Assembly: GCA_009668225.1 (NCBI GenBank)
Contig: WJYK01000009.1
Location: forward strand, 62,001-126,000
Reading direction: 5' to 3'
Length of the DNA stretch: 64,000 nucleotides
DNA from: Enterobacteriaceae bacterium RIT693
GTDB taxonomy: Bacteria > Pseudomonadota > Gammaproteobacteria > Enterobacterales > Enterobacteriaceae
A program made the position numbers and the translations under genes. The notes under the pieces are model-generated. The model ran no database searches and had not been told where the DNA came from. It was given only the letters and a program-made list of their open reading frames with translations. The stretch's first letter is position 1. Each line of letters opens with the position of its first letter. This document shows positions 38,583 to 50,407 of the stretch, piece by piece.

Positions 38583-41500
38583 TGACCGATGTAGCCGCGC
38601 AGCCCCTTGATCCTTTAAGTTTACCGCTGTTCGGTGAACGGTTGATAGAAGCCTCCGCGGGCACCGGTAAGACGTTTACCATCGCTGCGCTTTACCTGCG
38701 GCTGCTGCTGGGGCTGGGGGAGGAGAATGCCTTTCCTCGCCCGCTCGGCGTAGAAGAGCTGCTGGTGGTGACTTTTACCGAAGCGGCCACGGAAGAACTG
38801 CGTGGCCGTATTCGGGCAAATATCCACGAACTACGCATCGCCTGCATTCGCAATCGTACTCAAAATCCCCTGCTACACAATCTGCTTGCCCGAATAGAGA
38901 ACAAGCAGCTCGCTGCGCGCACCTTGCTGTTAGCTGAACAGCAAATGGATGAGGCGGCAATCTTCACTATTCACGGTTTTTGCCAGCGGATGCTCAGTCT
39001 CAATGCTTTTGAGTCCGGAATGTTGTTTGAACAGCAACTTATCGAAGATGAGTCCGTGCTGCGCCGCCACGCCTGTGCTGACTTCTGGCGTCGTCACTGC
39101 TATCCGTTGCCTAAACCTGTCGCGCAGGCGATGAGTGAAGAATGGTCCGGTCCGGAGGCGCTTCTGCGGGATATCAATAGCTGGCTTCAGGGCGAGCAAC
39201 CGCAGCTGAAACAGCCCCCGGCGGATGACGAAACGCTGCTGGCCCGACATGAAAAGATTATCGCCGCCATCGACGACGTCAAATCTCAGTGGCGGGCGGC
39301 GGCGGATGAACTGGCGAGCCTGATTAACGATTCTGGCGTAGATAAACGCAGCTACAGCAGTAAACATTTACCGAACTGGCTGGAGATTGTCGGCCAGTGG
39401 GCGCAGCTGGACACGACCAGCTATCAGCTCCCGGACGCGCTGGCTAAGTTTGCACAAAGCACGCTTGAAGAGAAAACCAAAAAAGGCGAAGTACCGCGGC
39501 ACAGCCTGTTCAGCGCGATAGATGCCTTGCTGGCGGAACCGCTGACGCTCCGCGACCTGGTGATAGCCAGGGCTATGGCGGAAATTCGCTACATTGTACA
39601 GCAGGAGAAGCGTCGCCGCGGTGAACTGGGTTTTGACGATATGCTGAGCCGGCTCGATGAATCTTTGCATCAGCCCGGTGGCGATGCCTTAGCTGCGGCT
39701 ATTCGTGGGCGCTTTCCGGTGGCGATGATCGATGAATTCCAGGATACCGATCCCCAGCAGTACCGCATCTTCCGCCGTCTGTATATCCAGCAGCAAGACA
39801 CCGCGCTGCTGCTGATTGGTGACCCGAAGCAGGCTATTTATGCTTTCCGCGGCGCTGATATTTTTACCTACATGAAAGCACGTCATGAGGTGAGCGCCCA
39901 CTACACGTTGGACACTAACTGGCGCTCGGCGCCTGCGATGATCCACGGCGTAAACACGCTGTTCCAGCAGGTCGAAAACCCTTTCTTATTCCGCCAGATC
40001 CCCTTCCTGCCGGTGAAGTCAGCCCCGCGCAATAGTGGCCTGCGGTTTACCGTCGGCGGCGAACGCCAGGCGGCGGTGAAAATGTGGCTTCAGCCTGGCG
40101 ATGGCACAGGTGTAAGTGATTACCAACAAGCTATGGCGACGCAGTGTGCCCGGCAAATTCGTGACTGGCTAACCGCCGGTCAGCACGGCGAAGCGCTGCT
40201 TTGGGAAGGGGATGTATCTCGCCCGCTCAGGGCATCGGATATGACGATTCTGGTGCGCAGCCGGGGCGAAGCGGCCATCGTGCGTGATGCCCTCGGCGCG
40301 TTAAACATTCCTTCGGTGTATCTCTCTAATCGTGACTCCGTATTTGCCACCCCTGAAGCACGTGAGCTGCTGTGGGTTCTGCAGGCGGTGCTGGCCCCGG
40401 AAATAGAAACGGCGATGCGCAGCGCAATTGCGACGGGCATGCTTGGCCTTGATGCACTGACTATCGAGTCGTTGAACAAAGATGAGCTGGCCTGGGATAG
40501 CCTGGTTGAAGAGTTTTTTGATTACCGTGAGCTGTGGCTCAAGCGCGGCGTGATGCCGATGCTGAGAGCATTGATCCGAGCGAGAAATATTGCCGAAAAC
40601 CTGCTGGCAACGCCGGGAGGAGAGCGCCGACTGACGGATATCCTGCATATCAGCGAGCTTCTGCAGGAAGCGTCTGTGGAAATGGAGAGCGAGCACGCGC
40701 TGGTGCGCTGGCTGGCGCAGCGCATTGCCGAGCCGGACAGTAACGCGTCAAGCCAACAGCTGCGGCTGGAAAGCGATAAACATCTGGTGCAGGTGGTAAC
40801 CATCCACAAATCCAAAGGGCTGGAGTATCCGCTGGTCTGGCTGCCATTTATCGCCAATTACCGCCCGCAGAGCAGCGGCCTGTATCACGATCGCACAACG
40901 TTTACCTCATTGCTGGATTTAAGCAACGATGAAGAAAGCCTGGGGCTGGCAGAAGAAGAACGCCTGGCCGAGGATCTCCGGTTGCTGTATGTAGCGCTGA
41001 CCCGCTCCGTCTGGCACTGCAGCCTGGGCGTGGCGCCGCTGTTCCGTGGTTCCCGGGCAAAAAAAGGCAGCAGCGACCTGCACCTCAGTGCGCTGGGCTA
41101 TTTGCTGCAGAAAGGGGAAGCGCTTGATGCTGAAGGGCTGCGCCAGGCGCTGGATTCTCTCAAAAGCGAAGCCATTGACGTTGAACCGCTGCCACCGGGT
41201 GAGGATTCTCCGTGGCAGCCGGTCTCCAGCGTGTTGCCAGAGCTTGCCGCCCGCCAGCTCAAGCGTCGAATCTCGGATAACTGGCGCGTGACCAGTTATT
41301 CTGGTCTGCAGCAGCACGGCAGCAGCCGGGTACTGGATTTAGTGCCGCGCCTTGACGTCGACGCGGTAGGGGAAGCCCCGGAGCAAAGTGAGCCGTTACT
41401 TACGCCGCATACTTTCCCACGTGGCGCTTCGCCAGGCACTTTCTTGCACAGCCTTTTCGAAGAGGTTGATTTTACTCAGCCGGTAGATAGCGAGAAAACG

Positions 41501-42127
41501 GAACAACACCTGCTTGCCAACGGGTTTAGCGTCGAATGGGGGCCGGTGGTGAGCCGCTGGCTGGAGGAGGTGCTGGCTGCGCCGCTCAATGACACAGGGG
41601 TTGCCCTGAAACTGCTTTCTGCAAAGGAAAGACAGGCGGAGCTGGAATTTTATTTACCCATCGACAATGAGCTACAGGCCCCGGCGTTAGACGCACTGAT
41701 TCGCCATTACGACCCGCTGTCTGCTGGTTGCCCGCCTTTGGACTTCCGTCAGGTGAAGGGGATGCTGAAGGGGTTTATCGATCTGGTCTTCCGCTGGCAG
41801 GGACGCTACTACCTGCTGGACTATAAATCTAACTGGCTGGGAGAGGACAGCAGCGCCTACACCCAGCAAGCCATGGCTCAGGCAATGCAGTCTCATCGCT
41901 ACGACTTGCAGTACCAGCTTTATACGCTGGCGCTGCATCGCTACCTGCGCCATCGCATGGCAGGTTATGACTACCAGCAGCACTTTGGCGGGGTGATTTA
42001 TCTGTTCCTGCGCGGCGTGGAGCAGGGGAAACCTGAGCAGGGTATTTTTTCCACCCGGCCAGATATAGCACTGATTGACGCGATGGACGCGCTCTTTGCC
42101 GGGGAAACAGAGGAGTTGGACCTGTGA
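38582..42127 (+). CDS. recB: Exonuclease V subunit RecB (helicase/nuclease)
   Basis: 3'-5' helicase and only nuclease subunit of RecBCD. 1181 residues from ATG 38582 (E. coli 1180). UvrD-type helicase motifs: Walker [84 protein letters not shown]. The C-terminal nuclease domain carries the metal site in [20 protein letters not shown] and loads RecA after Chi. Overlaps ptrA (TAATG) and recD (GTGA). Confidence 0.98.
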   Translation: MTDVAAQPLDPLSLPLFGERLIEASAGTGKTFTIAALYLRLLLGLGEENAFPRPLGVEELLVVTFTEAATEELRGRIRANIHELRIACIRNRTQNPLLHNLLARIENKQLAARTLLLAEQQMDEAAIFTIHGFCQRMLSLNAFESGMLFEQQLIEDESVLRRHACADFWRRHCYPLPKPVAQAMSEEWSGPEALLRDINSWLQGEQPQLKQPPADDETLLARHEKIIAAIDDVKSQWRAAADELASLINDSGVDKRSYSSKHLPNWLEIVGQWAQLDTTSYQLPDALAKFAQSTLEEKTKKGEVPRHSLFSAIDALLAEPLTLRDLVIARAMAEIRYIVQQEKRRRGELGFDDMLSRLDESLHQPGGDALAAAIRGRFPVAMIDEFQDTDPQQYRIFRRLYIQQQDTALLLIGDPKQAIYAFRGADIFTYMKARHEVSAHYTLDTNWRSAPAMIHGVNTLFQQVENPFLFRQIPFLPVKSAPRNSGLRFTVGGERQAAVKMWLQPGDGTGVSDYQQAMATQCARQIRDWLTAGQHGEALLWEGDVSRPLRASDMTILVRSRGEAAIVRDALGALNIPSVYLSNRDSVFATPEARELLWVLQAVLAPEIETAMRSAIATGMLGLDALTIESLNKDELAWDSLVEEFFDYRELWLKRGVMPMLRALIRARNIAENLLATPGGERRLTDILHISELLQEASVEMESEHALVRWLAQRIAEPDSNASSQQLRLESDKHLVQVVTIHKSKGLEYPLVWLPFIANYRPQSSGLYHDRTTFTSLLDLSNDEESLGLAEEERLAEDLRLLYVALTRSVWHCSLGVAPLFRGSRAKKGSSDLHLSALGYLLQKGEALDAEGLRQALDSLKSEAIDVEPLPPGEDSPWQPVSSVLPELAARQLKRRISDNWRVTSYSGLQQHGSSRVLDLVPRLDVDAVGEAPEQSEPLLTPHTFPRGASPGTFLHSLFEEVDFTQPVDSEKTEQHLLANGFSVEWGPVVSRWLEEVLAAPLNDTGVALKLLSAKERQAELEFYLPIDNELQAPALDALIRHYDPLSAGCPPLDFRQVKGMLKGFIDLVFRWQGRYYLLDYKSNWLGEDSSAYTQQAMAQAMQSHRYDLQYQLYTLALHRYLRHRMAGYDYQQHFGGVIYLFLRGVEQGKPEQGIFSTRPDIALIDAMDALFAGETEELDL

Positions 42128-43965
42128 GCATGTCGCAGCTACTTAATCAGGCGGTCACGCTAAAAGCCCTCAGGCCGCTGGATTCGCAATTTGCGATGAT
42201 GGTTGCGAACGATGAACAGCCCGCCGTTATGCTGGCGGCTGCATTGCTAAGTCACGAATCGGGCGAAGGGCATGTGTGCCTGCCGCTTGAACGCATAAAA
42301 CCTGAATATGTGTTCGCGGGCAAACACCCTGAGCTGGTGGCTCAACTTTTTGCTGAAGCTGCGCCAGAGGCTGGCTGGAAAAGTGCATTACTGGCCGCGC
42401 ATTCGGTGAGCACGGCCGATGAACCCACGCCACTCAAGCTTATCGACAACCGGCTTTATCTCAACCGCATGTGGAGCAATGAGCAGCGGGTAGCCGCATT
42501 TTTTGGCGAACATAATCAACCGATAGCGCTCGATGAGGCGCAGCTTCGTCGCAGTCTCGACGAGTTGTTTGGCGTTAGCCAGCAGACGGACTGGCAGAAG
42601 GTGGCCGCGGCGGTCGCGCTGACGCGCCGTATCTCGGTTATCTCAGGCGGGCCGGGCACCGGAAAAACCACGACGGTGGCAAAACTGCTGGCCGCGCTGG
42701 TGCAGCTTTCTGACGGTCAGCCCCTGCGTATTCAGCTTGCTGCCCCAACGGGCAAGGCGGCTGCGCGCTTAACGGAATCGTTGGGGAGCGCGCTGCGTCA
42801 GCTGCCGCTAAGCGACGAGCAGAAAAAGCGCCTGCCGGAAGAGGCGTCAACGTTGCACCGTCTGTTGGGGGCGCAGCCAAACAGCCAGCGCCTGCGCCAC
42901 CATTCTGGTAACCCTCTGCACCTTGATGTGCTGGTGGTGGATGAAGCTTCAATGGTGGATTTACCGATGATGTCCCGGCTTATTGATGCTTTGCCAGAGC
43001 AGGCGAGGGTTATCTTCCTGGGAGATAGAGATCAGCTGGCGTCTGTGGAAGCAGGGGCGGTGCTGGGCGATATCTGCCATTACGTGAATGACGGTTATTC
43101 GGCGCAGCGTGCGGAACAACTGCAGCGGCTCACGGGCTGTACGGTTCCCGTAAGTGAGAGTAACCGGGCAAGCGCGCTGCGTGACGGGCTTTGCCTGCTG
43201 CGTAAGAGCTACCGATTCGACAGCCAGTCGGGTATCGGCCAGCTGGCGTTTGCCGTGAATGCCAGTGACAGCAGGCAGGTGAAGGCCGCTTTTGGACAGG
43301 GTTTCACGGATATCTCGCTGCAGCCGCTGCTTGAGCCTGAGGATTACGCTGAAATGATAGCCGAGGTGGTGAGGGGCTATGGTGCCTATTTGCAGCTGGT
43401 GCGTCAGCAGGCCGATCCTGCAACAATCCTCAGCGCTTTCAGCCGTTATCAGCTGCTGTGTGCATTGCGTGAAGGTCCCTTCGGCGTGAGCGGCCTGAAC
43501 GAGCGTATTGAACAGGCTTTGGTGCTGGCGCGGCTTATCCCGCGGCCATCTCAGGCTCTTTCGCGCTGGTATGATGGTCGTCCGGTGATGATTGCCCGTA
43601 ATGACAGCTCTCTTGGTTTATTTAACGGTGATATCGGTATTGCGTTGCAGCGTGAAGAGGGGCTCCGTGTCTGGTTCCCGATGCCGGACGGGACGGTGAA
43701 ATCAGTTCAGCCAAGCCGCCTTCCTGCCCACGATACGGCTTTCGCCATGACGGTGCATAAATCTCAGGGGTCTGAGTTCGACCATGCCGCGCTGGTGCTG
43801 CCTAATCAGTTTGTACCGGTGGTGACGCGTGAACTGGTGTACACCGCGATAACGCGCGCCCGTAAGCGGCTGTCGCTGTATGCCGATGAGCGCGTACTAC
43901 ACAAAGCGATAGCCACGCGTACGGAGCGCCGCAGCGGGCTAATGGCGATTTTCGCCGGGGAGTAA
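42124..43965 (+). CDS. recD: Exonuclease V subunit RecD (5'-3' helicase)
   Basis: Fast 5'-3' helicase of RecBCD. 613 residues from the GTG overlapping the recB stop (E. coli 608); an ATG two codons later is an alternative. Motifs: Walker [72 protein letters not shown], and the C-terminal [20 protein letters not shown] and [15 protein letters not shown]. Last gene of the ptrA-recB-recD unit, followed by a terminator shared with argA. Confidence 0.97.
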   Translation: MSMSQLLNQAVTLKALRPLDSQFAMMVANDEQPAVMLAAALLSHESGEGHVCLPLERIKPEYVFAGKHPELVAQLFAEAAPEAGWKSALLAAHSVSTADEPTPLKLIDNRLYLNRMWSNEQRVAAFFGEHNQPIALDEAQLRRSLDELFGVSQQTDWQKVAAAVALTRRISVISGGPGTGKTTTVAKLLAALVQLSDGQPLRIQLAAPTGKAAARLTESLGSALRQLPLSDEQKKRLPEEASTLHRLLGAQPNSQRLRHHSGNPLHLDVLVVDEASMVDLPMMSRLIDALPEQARVIFLGDRDQLASVEAGAVLGDICHYVNDGYSAQRAEQLQRLTGCTVPVSESNRASALRDGLCLLRKSYRFDSQSGIGQLAFAVNASDSRQVKAAFGQGFTDISLQPLLEPEDYAEMIAEVVRGYGAYLQLVRQQADPATILSAFSRYQLLCALREGPFGVSGLNERIEQALVLARLIPRPSQALSRWYDGRPVMIARNDSSLGLFNGDIGIALQREEGLRVWFPMPDGTVKSVQPSRLPAHDTAFAMTVHKSQGSEFDHAALVLPNQFVPVVTRELVYTAITRARKRLSLYADERVLHKAIATRTERRSGLMAIFAGE

Positions 43966-43969
43966 AGTG

Positions 43970-44000
43970 AAAGGGGAAGGCTAAACGCCTTCCCTTTTTT
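43970..44000. terminator. Bidirectional terminator between recD and argA
   Basis: Stem AAGGGGAAGGC / GCCTTCCCTT with loop TAAAC, followed by a T-run on the plus strand and bordered by A/G-rich sequence for the opposite direction. The argA stop lies at its edge. Confidence 0.88.
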
Positions 44001-45331
44001 CAGGTCAGATCGGCCATCAGCACTTTTGATTTACGCTGATAGTTGTACATCTCTTTTTTGCTCGCTGGCAGCAGTTCCACGTCTACCGGTAGGAAGCCTC
44101 GCTCCTGGAACCAGTGGATACTGCGGGTGGTCAATACAAACAGCTTGCTGAGCCCCATCTGCCGCGCCTGGTTGGCGATGCGATTAAGCAGCTCTTCACC
44201 TCGCGACGAACTGCGATAGTCAGGATGCACGGCCACGCAGGCCATTTCACCGATGCTTTCCTCCGGGAACGGATAGAGTGCCGCACAGGCAATTGTCAGG
44301 TTATCGCGCTGAATAATGGTGAATTTATCGATTTCCATTTCAAGCTGCTCGCGGGAGCGGCGAACCAGAATACCCTGCTGTTCCAGCGGGCGAATTAATT
44401 CCAGAATACCGCCGATGTCATTGATGGTAGCGCGGCGGATTTGCTCCGCGCTTTCCATCACAATCTGCGTGCCGATACCGTCGCGTGAGAACAGTTCCTG
44501 CAGGAGTGCGCCATCTTCCTGATAGCTCAGCAGGTGGCTACGGCGAACGCCGCTGCGGCAGGCTTTAACGGCACCGCGCAGGAAGCGCACGGTACCGGAG
44601 TGGTAATCGCCGGTGCTTTCCAGCGCTTCAATCCGCTGCTGTGCGTCGTTCGGAAACAGCTCGGAGATGACGTTACCCAGATCGTCGGTGACGCCCTGAG
44701 CGGAGCAGAACCCAATCATCTTTTCTGCCTTTAGCTTAACCGCAAGCTGGGTGGCGACTTCTTCAGAGGTGAGGTTAAAGCTTTCACCGGTCACCGAAAC
44801 CGCCACTGGCCCCATCAGCACGATAGCACCGCTGTCCAGCTGGCGGTGAATTGCGTCTTCATCAATGCGGCGAACGCGCCCGCTGTGGCAATAGTCCACG
44901 CCGTCATCCACACCCAGAGGTTGCGCAATGATGAAGTTGCCGCTCACCACGTTGATATGGGCGCCCTGTAGCGGCGTATTACCGAGGCTCATCGAGAGCC
45001 GGGCGGTGATGTCCAGCTGCAAAAGCCCGGCCGCCTGCTTAACCAGTTCAAGCGTTTTCGCATCAGTGACGCGGGTATGCTTATGATAGACAGGCTCATG
45101 ATGGTGTTCTGCCAGATTTTCATCAATCTGTGGACGAGCTCCGTACACCACCACAAGGCGAATACCCAGGCTATGAAGCAGGCCAATGTCGTTGACGATG
45201 CTGGAAAAGTTTTCATGTTCAATGGCTTCGCCGCCGAGCATGATGACAAACGTTTTTCCCCGGTGGGCATTAATATAGGGAACAGAATGGCGGAATCCCT
45301 GGACCAGTTCGGTTCTACGTTCCTTTACCAC
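44000..45331 (-). CDS. argA: N-acetylglutamate synthase ArgA
   Basis: First committed step of arginine synthesis (glutamate + acetyl-CoA), feedback-inhibited by arginine. The 443 residues equal E. coli ArgA. The N-terminal amino-acid-kinase-like domain that binds arginine ([32 protein letters not shown]) is followed by a GNAT domain ([37 protein letters not shown]). The start is GTG, as in E. coli. Two ARG boxes precede it. Convergent with recD. Confidence 0.97.
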   Translation of the reverse strand: MVKERRTELVQGFRHSVPYINAHRGKTFVIMLGGEAIEHENFSSIVNDIGLLHSLGIRLVVVYGARPQIDENLAEHHHEPVYHKHTRVTDAKTLELVKQAAGLLQLDITARLSMSLGNTPLQGAHINVVSGNFIIAQPLGVDDGVDYCHSGRVRRIDEDAIHRQLDSGAIVLMGPVAVSVTGESFNLTSEEVATQLAVKLKAEKMIGFCSAQGVTDDLGNVISELFPNDAQQRIEALESTGDYHSGTVRFLRGAVKACRSGVRRSHLLSYQEDGALLQELFSRDGIGTQIVMESAEQIRRATINDIGGILELIRPLEQQGILVRRSREQLEMEIDKFTIIQRDNLTIACAALYPFPEESIGEMACVAVHPDYRSSSRGEELLNRIANQARQMGLSKLFVLTTRSIHWFQERGFLPVDVELLPASKKEMYNYQRKSKVLMADLT

Positions 45332-45342
45332 GGCACACCCTC

Positions 45343-45381
45343 ATTGCATGTTTATTCGTAATTTATGTATTTTTATTCTTT
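45343..45381 (-). promoter_or_regulatory. Tandem ARG boxes (ArgR operator) of argA
   Basis: Two 18-bp sites separated by 3 bp, at 45343-45360 and 45364-45381. On the minus strand they read AAAGAATAAAAATACATA and TACGAATAAACATGCAAT, which fit the ArgR consensus (TGAAT-N4-ATTCA) with the canonical 3-bp spacing. They lie just upstream of the argA start. Confidence 0.85.
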
Positions 45382-45556
45382 TATGGTGCCGGGTGCAAGC
45401 GCCAATTTTCATCCAGGATAAAATTCCTTAACGATGGGGATGTGTGACCTTTTCTGAACGTTTACCCTTTTATAGATGACAGTAACCGCGTGTTTCGCTA
45501 AAGTTTTTGGCTCAAAAAACAAATTCATCTACTAATGATTATTGCTCAGGGGAGCC

Positions 45557-46807
45557 ATGCCAGATTCCAGTTCGTTAATGAGTCGCCGCCGTTTACTTCA
45601 GGGTGCAGGAGCAATGTGGCTGTTGAGCGTCAGCAAGGTCGGTTTTGCTGCCTCAAGCCAGGTGATTGCCGTGCGCGTCTGGCCGGCCTCGTCTTATACC
45701 CGCGTGACGCTGGAGTCGAACCATCAGCTTAAATATCGCCAGTTCGCGCTCAGTAATCCTGAGCGAGTTGTGGTGGATATAGAAGGGGCGCATTTAAATT
45801 CAGTCTTAAAAGGTATTGGTAGCCAGGTTCGTGGTGACGATCCTTTTATTAAGTCGGCGCGCGTTGGCCAGTTCGACCCAAAGACCGTACGTATGGTTTT
45901 TGAATTGAAACAAAACGTTACTCCACATTTGTTCGGGTTGGCACCGGTAGCGGAATTTAAAGAACGCCTGGTGATGGATCTTTATCCGGCAAATATGAAT
46001 AGTGAACAAGATCCGCTGCTCGCGTTACTTGAAGATTACAATAACGGCCAGCTGGACAAGAAAATGCCGGTGGAAAAAGGACCGCAGCCTGGCAAAGCCG
46101 GGCGAGATCGCCCGATTGTCATCATGCTCGATCCCGGGCATGGCGGCGAAGATCCTGGCGCCATTGGTCCGAATAAGACCCGCGAAAAAGATATTGTGCT
46201 CAGCATCGCCCGCAAGCTGAAAGCGCTGCTCGATAAAGAGGCCAATATGAAGGCTTATATGACGCGCAACGAGGACGTGTTTATTCCGTTAAAGGTACGG
46301 GTTGCTAAGGCTCAAAAGCAGCGGGCGGATCTGTTTGTTTCTATTCATGCTGACGCGTTTACTACGGCTGCCGCCCGCGGATCGTCGGTATTCGCGCTAT
46401 CCACCAAGGGCGCTACCAGTACCGCGGCGAAATATCTGGCGCAAACGCAGAACGCCGCAGACTTAATTGGTGGCGTTGGCAAAAGCGGGGATCGCTATCT
46501 TGACCACACAATGTTCGACATGGTGCAGTCGCTGACCATCAACGACAGTCTGAAGTTTGGTAAAGAGGTGCTTAACCGGCTTGGGCGAGTAAACAAACTG
46601 CATAAAAACAGCGTTGATCAGGCCGGGTTTGCGGTACTAAAAGCGCCGGATATTCCGTCTATTCTGGTGGAAACTGCCTTCCTCAGTAACCCCGCGGAAG
46701 AGCGCAAGCTGCGCACGGCGAAATTCCAGCAGGAGGTAGCAGAGTCTATTCTCGCAGGCATCAAGGCCTACTTCTCGGACAGTTCTAAGCTGGCGAGAAG
46801 AGGGTAG
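45557..46807 (+). CDS. amiC: N-acetylmuramoyl-L-alanine amidase AmiC
   Basis: Periplasmic amidase that splits septal peptidoglycan during cell separation, activated by NlpD. 416 residues (E. coli 417). Twin-arginine signal [15 protein letters not shown] at about residues 9-23, then an AMIN domain for septal targeting (about 40-150) and the zinc Amidase_3 domain: [22 protein letters not shown] and [12 protein letters not shown] with the catalytic Glu. ATG 45557 is preceded by AGGGGAG. Confidence 0.97.
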   Translation: MPDSSSLMSRRRLLQGAGAMWLLSVSKVGFAASSQVIAVRVWPASSYTRVTLESNHQLKYRQFALSNPERVVVDIEGAHLNSVLKGIGSQVRGDDPFIKSARVGQFDPKTVRMVFELKQNVTPHLFGLAPVAEFKERLVMDLYPANMNSEQDPLLALLEDYNNGQLDKKMPVEKGPQPGKAGRDRPIVIMLDPGHGGEDPGAIGPNKTREKDIVLSIARKLKALLDKEANMKAYMTRNEDVFIPLKVRVAKAQKQRADLFVSIHADAFTTAAARGSSVFALSTKGATSTAAKYLAQTQNAADLIGGVGKSGDRYLDHTMFDMVQSLTINDSLKFGKEVLNRLGRVNKLHKNSVDQAGFAVLKAPDIPSILVETAFLSNPAEERKLRTAKFQQEVAESILAGIKAYFSDSSKLARRG

Positions 46808-46813
46808 ATGAAC

Positions 46814-46844
46814 AAGGAGCGCCGCAACGTATCGGGCACTCCTT
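46814..46844. terminator. Terminator hairpin between amiC and the opposing MFS gene
   Basis: Stem AAGGAGCGCC / GGCACTCCTT (9 of 10 paired) with an 11-base loop, followed by ATTATTATT. Confidence 0.6.
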
Positions 46845-46851
46845 ATTATTA

Positions 46852-48078
46852 TCACCGCGTTACTTTTCTTGTATACCACCAGAATATCAGCGCCAGTAAA
46901 CTGATCCCCGCGCCCAGCAGGCATACACCTTGCCATCCAGCTTCAGCAAAAGTTAGCGTGGTGCTCATCGCGCCGGCTCCGCTCCCGGCGGCATAGAACA
47001 GCATATACAGCCCTACCAGCCGGCTGTGGGCTTCTGGGGGCGCCCGGAAAATCATGCTCTGATTGGTGACGTGCAGCGCCTGACCGCCCAAATCGAGCAA
47101 AATAATCCCAACCACCAGCGCGCCCAGGGACCAGGCCATCAATGACAGCGGCCACCAGGCCAGCAGCAGCAATAGTAATGCCGCGAGGCTGGTACGCTGC
47201 GATAGCCCCCGATCTGACCACTTCCCGGCGCGTGAGGCGGCTAACGCCCCCACTGCGCCAACCAGCCCGAAAGCACCAATCACCGTGTGAGAGAAACCGT
47301 AGGGAGCGGCGCTGAGCGGCAGCACCAGTGCGCTCCAGAAAACGTTAAATGCCGCAAACATTAGCAACGCCAGGACGCCACGAACTTGCAGCACTTTGTC
47401 CTGACGGAGCAGGGTAAACATCGATCCTATCAGCGTGAAATAGCGCCGGGTTGCTGTTGCCGCAGGCAGCTCTGGAAGCTTGCGCCACAGGGGCAAAGCG
47501 ATGACCAGCATCAATAGAGCAGAACAGATATAGACCGCTCGCCAGCCAGCAATATCGCTGATGCCTCCGGCAAAGACGCGCGCCAGAAGCAGGCCAATGA
47601 ACACGCCGCTTTGCGCGGAACCCACGACATGCCCTCGCTCATGAGGCGCAGCCGCGCTGGCGGCATAGGCAATTAACCCTTGGGTCATGGCTGTGCCCAG
47701 TAGGCCCACGGCGAGCAAGCTTATCAGCAGCGCTGGCGCAGAATGCGCAACGGCCACCGAGATGAGCGCGACAATCAGGCCAAAAATCTGAAATGCCATT
47801 AACCTACGGCGATTCAGTAAATCGCCCAGAGGCACCAGGAGAAGTAAAGCCAGGGCACAGCCTACCTGCGTGGCCGTAATAAGCCCGCCGATGGCCGCAT
47901 GGCTAATGCCAAAATCCTCCGCCAGGTTATCCAGCAGAGGCTGGGCATAGTAAACATTCGCTACGCTCAGGCCGCTGGCGATGGAAAAAAGTGCCACCAG
48001 ACTCGTGGGCATCCTGATTGTGTCATTTTGAGGCTGCCCATAGCAGGCAGCCTCTTCGATAAATAACGTTTTCCGCAT
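46852..48078 (-). CDS. MFS transporter (YnfM/YgaY-like)
   Basis: Twelve-TM permease of 408 residues. Blocks ANVYYAQPLLDNLAEDFGIS, VPLGDLLNRRRLM, YAASAAAPHERGHVVGSAQS and LLDLGGQALHVTNQSMIF are typical of a DHA1 branch common in enterics. The substrate is unknown. The N-terminal 20 residues before MPTSLVALF are poorly supported, and M23 (48012) is a possible alternative start. It is divergent from an HxlR-type regulator, with a large palindrome in the shared promoter region, so it is probably that regulator's target. Not present at the E. coli amiC-tRNA junction. Confidence 0.86.
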   Translation of the reverse strand: MRKTLFIEEAACYGQPQNDTIRMPTSLVALFSIASGLSVANVYYAQPLLDNLAEDFGISHAAIGGLITATQVGCALALLLLVPLGDLLNRRRLMAFQIFGLIVALISVAVAHSAPALLISLLAVGLLGTAMTQGLIAYAASAAAPHERGHVVGSAQSGVFIGLLLARVFAGGISDIAGWRAVYICSALLMLVIALPLWRKLPELPAATATRRYFTLIGSMFTLLRQDKVLQVRGVLALLMFAAFNVFWSALVLPLSAAPYGFSHTVIGAFGLVGAVGALAASRAGKWSDRGLSQRTSLAALLLLLLAWWPLSLMAWSLGALVVGIILLDLGGQALHVTNQSMIFRAPPEAHSRLVGLYMLFYAAGSGAGAMSTTLTFAEAGWQGVCLLGAGISLLALIFWWYTRKVTR

Positions 48079-48098
48079 CCTCTCACTCCGGATAATCT

Positions 48099-48152
48099 AG
48101 TTGCAAAACAAAACTGATTGAAGCGTAGATAATCGAGTTTTAAAATGCAACT
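48099..48152. promoter_or_regulatory. Palindromic operator candidate between the MFS and HxlR genes
   Basis: Inverted 17-base arms AGTTGCAAAACAAAACT (48099-48115) and AGTTTTAAAATGCAACT (48136-48152) match at 14 of 17 positions after inversion. The arms lie between the two divergent starts, as expected for an HxlR-family dimer site. Confidence 0.65.
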
Positions 48153-48180
48153 TGTTTACCAGGTGATTGAGGGGAAAAAA

Positions 48181-48636
48181 ATGTCACAGCAAAATAGCGC
48201 CAACCAGTTTTGCCCGGTAGCGCGCTGTATCGAGGCCATTGGCGATCGCTGGTCGCTGCTGATTGTGCGCGACGCGTTTGACGGCGTCCGGCGCTTTGGG
48301 GATTTTCAGCGTAGTCTGGGAGTCGCCAGAAATATTCTTTCTGACCGATTACGTAAGCTTGTTGAAGCTGGCGTGCTGAATATGCAGGCCGCGTCCGACG
48401 GTACCGCTTATCAGGAATATGTTTTAACCCCGATGGGGATGAGTTTGTTCCCGGTTGTGGTGGCGCTGCGTCAGTGGGGGGAGTGCTATTTATTCGCGGA
48501 GAATGAGCCGCACTCGGTGCTTGTTGAGAAACATAGCGGTCAACCCGTGCCCTTCATGACGCCCGTTTTACCCGATGGCGGCGTTTTGCTTCCGGAAGAC
48601 GCAGTTGTGCGTAAAGTGTTGATTAAAGAAGAATGA
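48181..48636 (+). CDS. HxlR-family transcriptional regulator
   Basis: Winged-helix regulator of 151 residues. Family marks: CPVARCIEAIGDRWSLLIVRDAF at the N-terminus with a possibly redox- or electrophile-sensing Cys, then RRFGDFQRSLGVARNILSDR (recognition helix) and LTPMGMSLFPVVVALRQWG. ATG 48181 follows GAGGGG; an upstream in-frame ATG at 48145 overlaps the palindrome and lacks an RBS. Likely controls the divergent MFS exporter. Confidence 0.9.
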   Translation: MSQQNSANQFCPVARCIEAIGDRWSLLIVRDAFDGVRRFGDFQRSLGVARNILSDRLRKLVEAGVLNMQAASDGTAYQEYVLTPMGMSLFPVVVALRQWGECYLFAENEPHSVLVEKHSGQPVPFMTPVLPDGGVLLPEDAVVRKVLIKEE

Positions 48637-48678
48637 GTGAGAAAAGGAAGTCGTGGGAAGAGATTCAGGCTGCAGAAA

Positions 48679-48702
48679 CAAAAAAACACCCGTAAGGGTG
48701 TT
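48679..48702 (-). terminator. Terminator of the tRNA-fMet operon
   Basis: On the minus strand AACACCC-TTAC-GGGTGTT is followed by a T-run, just after the last tRNA. It also lies downstream of the HxlR gene, whose transcript would meet it from the other side. Confidence 0.88.
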
Positions 48703-48710
48703 CTCAATGT

Positions 48711-48787
<77 letters not shown>

Positions 48788-48849
48788 TCCGTCATACTAC
48801 TTTTTTAATGATTATCCATCATTGCGCTGTTAAAGCAGCGACTTTTAAT

Positions 48850-48926
<77 letters not shown>

Positions 48927-48988
48927 TCCGTCATACTAATTTCTTAATGATTATTCATCATTGCGCTATTAAACCAGCGACTTTTAGT

Positions 48989-49065
<77 letters not shown>

Positions 49066-49275
49066 TCCGTGGATGCGCACTATACTCTGCTCGCTTTTTG
49101 TTGCAACCTTTTTTTGGCAGAAATGCCTGAATTTCCCATTGGTTGTTGAATTTACCCGCACAATGACCCTGAACAGACGTTTTTGCTACGCAGGCCGTTC
49201 AACTCGTTTAATTCTCGCGGCGCGTTTGCTATCTTCGGCGAGGCATACAGAGGCAACCAGCAGGGCGAGAGAGTA

Positions 49276-50382
49276 ATGAAAGGACGTTGGATTAAGTACA
49301 TAGCAGCGGGAGCCATGTTAACCATGCTGGCTGCCTGTTCATCAAAACCGACCGATCGCGGTCAACAATATAAAGATGGGAAGTTTTCCCAGCCTTTCTC
49401 ACTGGTGAATCAGCCTGATGCGGTAGGTGCGCCTATAAATGGCGGCGACTATGCCGAGCAGATTAATCAGATTCGTTCCGCGTCTCCGCGTCTCTATAGT
49501 AATGGCAGCGATATCTATAATGCGGTACAGCAGTGGCTGCGTGCCGGCGGCGATACTCGTCAATTGAAACAGTTTGGCCTCGATGCCTGGCAGATGGAAG
49601 GGGCGGACAACTACGGTAACGTGCAGTTTACCGGCTACTACACTCCGGTCATTCAGGCTCGACATACCCGCCAGGGTGAATTCCAGTACCCGATTTATCG
49701 TATGCCGCCAAAACGCGGTCGGCTGCCATCCCGTGCAGAAATCTACAGCGGCGGGCTGAGCGAAAGCTACGTCCTGGCCTACAGCAACTCCCTGATGGAT
49801 AACTTCATTATGGACGTTCAGGGCAGCGGCTACATCGATTTTGGCGACGGCCAGCCTTTGACCTTCTTCGGCTATGCCGGAAAAAATGGTCACGCCTACC
49901 GCAGCATCGGCAAGGTGTTGATCGACCGTGGTGAAGTGAAGAAAGAAGATATGTCGATGCAGGCCATTCGCCATTGGGGAGAAACCCACAGCGAAGCACA
50001 AGTGCGCGAGCTGCTTGAGCAGAACCCTTCTTTTGTCTTCTTCAAGCCCGCAAGCTATGCGCCGGTGAAAGGCGCGAGCGCGGTACCTTTGATTGGCCGC
50101 GCCTCCGTAGCGTCTGACCGCTCTATTATTCCTGCCGGCACCACGCTGCTGACTGAAGTCCCACTGTTGGATAACAGCGGCAAATTCACCGGCCAGTACG
50201 AGCTGCGCGTGATGGTAGCGCTGGACGTTGGCGGCGCGATTAAAGGCCAGCATTTCGATATCTATCAGGGCATTGGCCCGGATGCCGGGCATCGCGCGGG
50301 TTGGTATAACCACTATGGTCGCGTCTGGGTGCTGAAGCCGGCACCGGGGGCTGGCAGCAGCGGTAACGTTTTTAGCGGTTAA
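49276..50382 (+). CDS. mltA: Membrane-bound lytic murein transglycosylase A
   Basis: Outer-membrane lipoprotein that cleaves peptidoglycan to 1,6-anhydromuropeptides. 368 residues (E. coli 365) from ATG 49276. Lipobox LAAC with Cys21. The MltA domain and 3D barrel follow, with catalytic-region blocks YYTPVIQARHTRQGEFQYPI, YVLAYSNSLMDNFIMDVQGS, and the C-terminal ALDVGGAIKGQHFDIYQGIG (Asp-containing 3D motif). In-frame sequence upstream of 49276 has no homologous content. Its 3' side carries a repeat element inserted in the terminator. Confidence 0.96.
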   Translation: MKGRWIKYIAAGAMLTMLAACSSKPTDRGQQYKDGKFSQPFSLVNQPDAVGAPINGGDYAEQINQIRSASPRLYSNGSDIYNAVQQWLRAGGDTRQLKQFGLDAWQMEGADNYGNVQFTGYYTPVIQARHTRQGEFQYPIYRMPPKRGRLPSRAEIYSGGLSESYVLAYSNSLMDNFIMDVQGSGYIDFGDGQPLTFFGYAGKNGHAYRSIGKVLIDRGEVKKEDMSMQAIRHWGETHSEAQVRELLEQNPSFVFFKPASYAPVKGASAVPLIGRASVASDRSIIPAGTTLLTEVPLLDNSGKFTGQYELRVMVALDVGGAIKGQHFDIYQGIGPDAGHRAGWYNHYGRVWVLKPAPGAGSSGNVFSG

Positions 50383-50407
50383 TGCGGCAACGTTTCCACC
50401 TTTTCCT

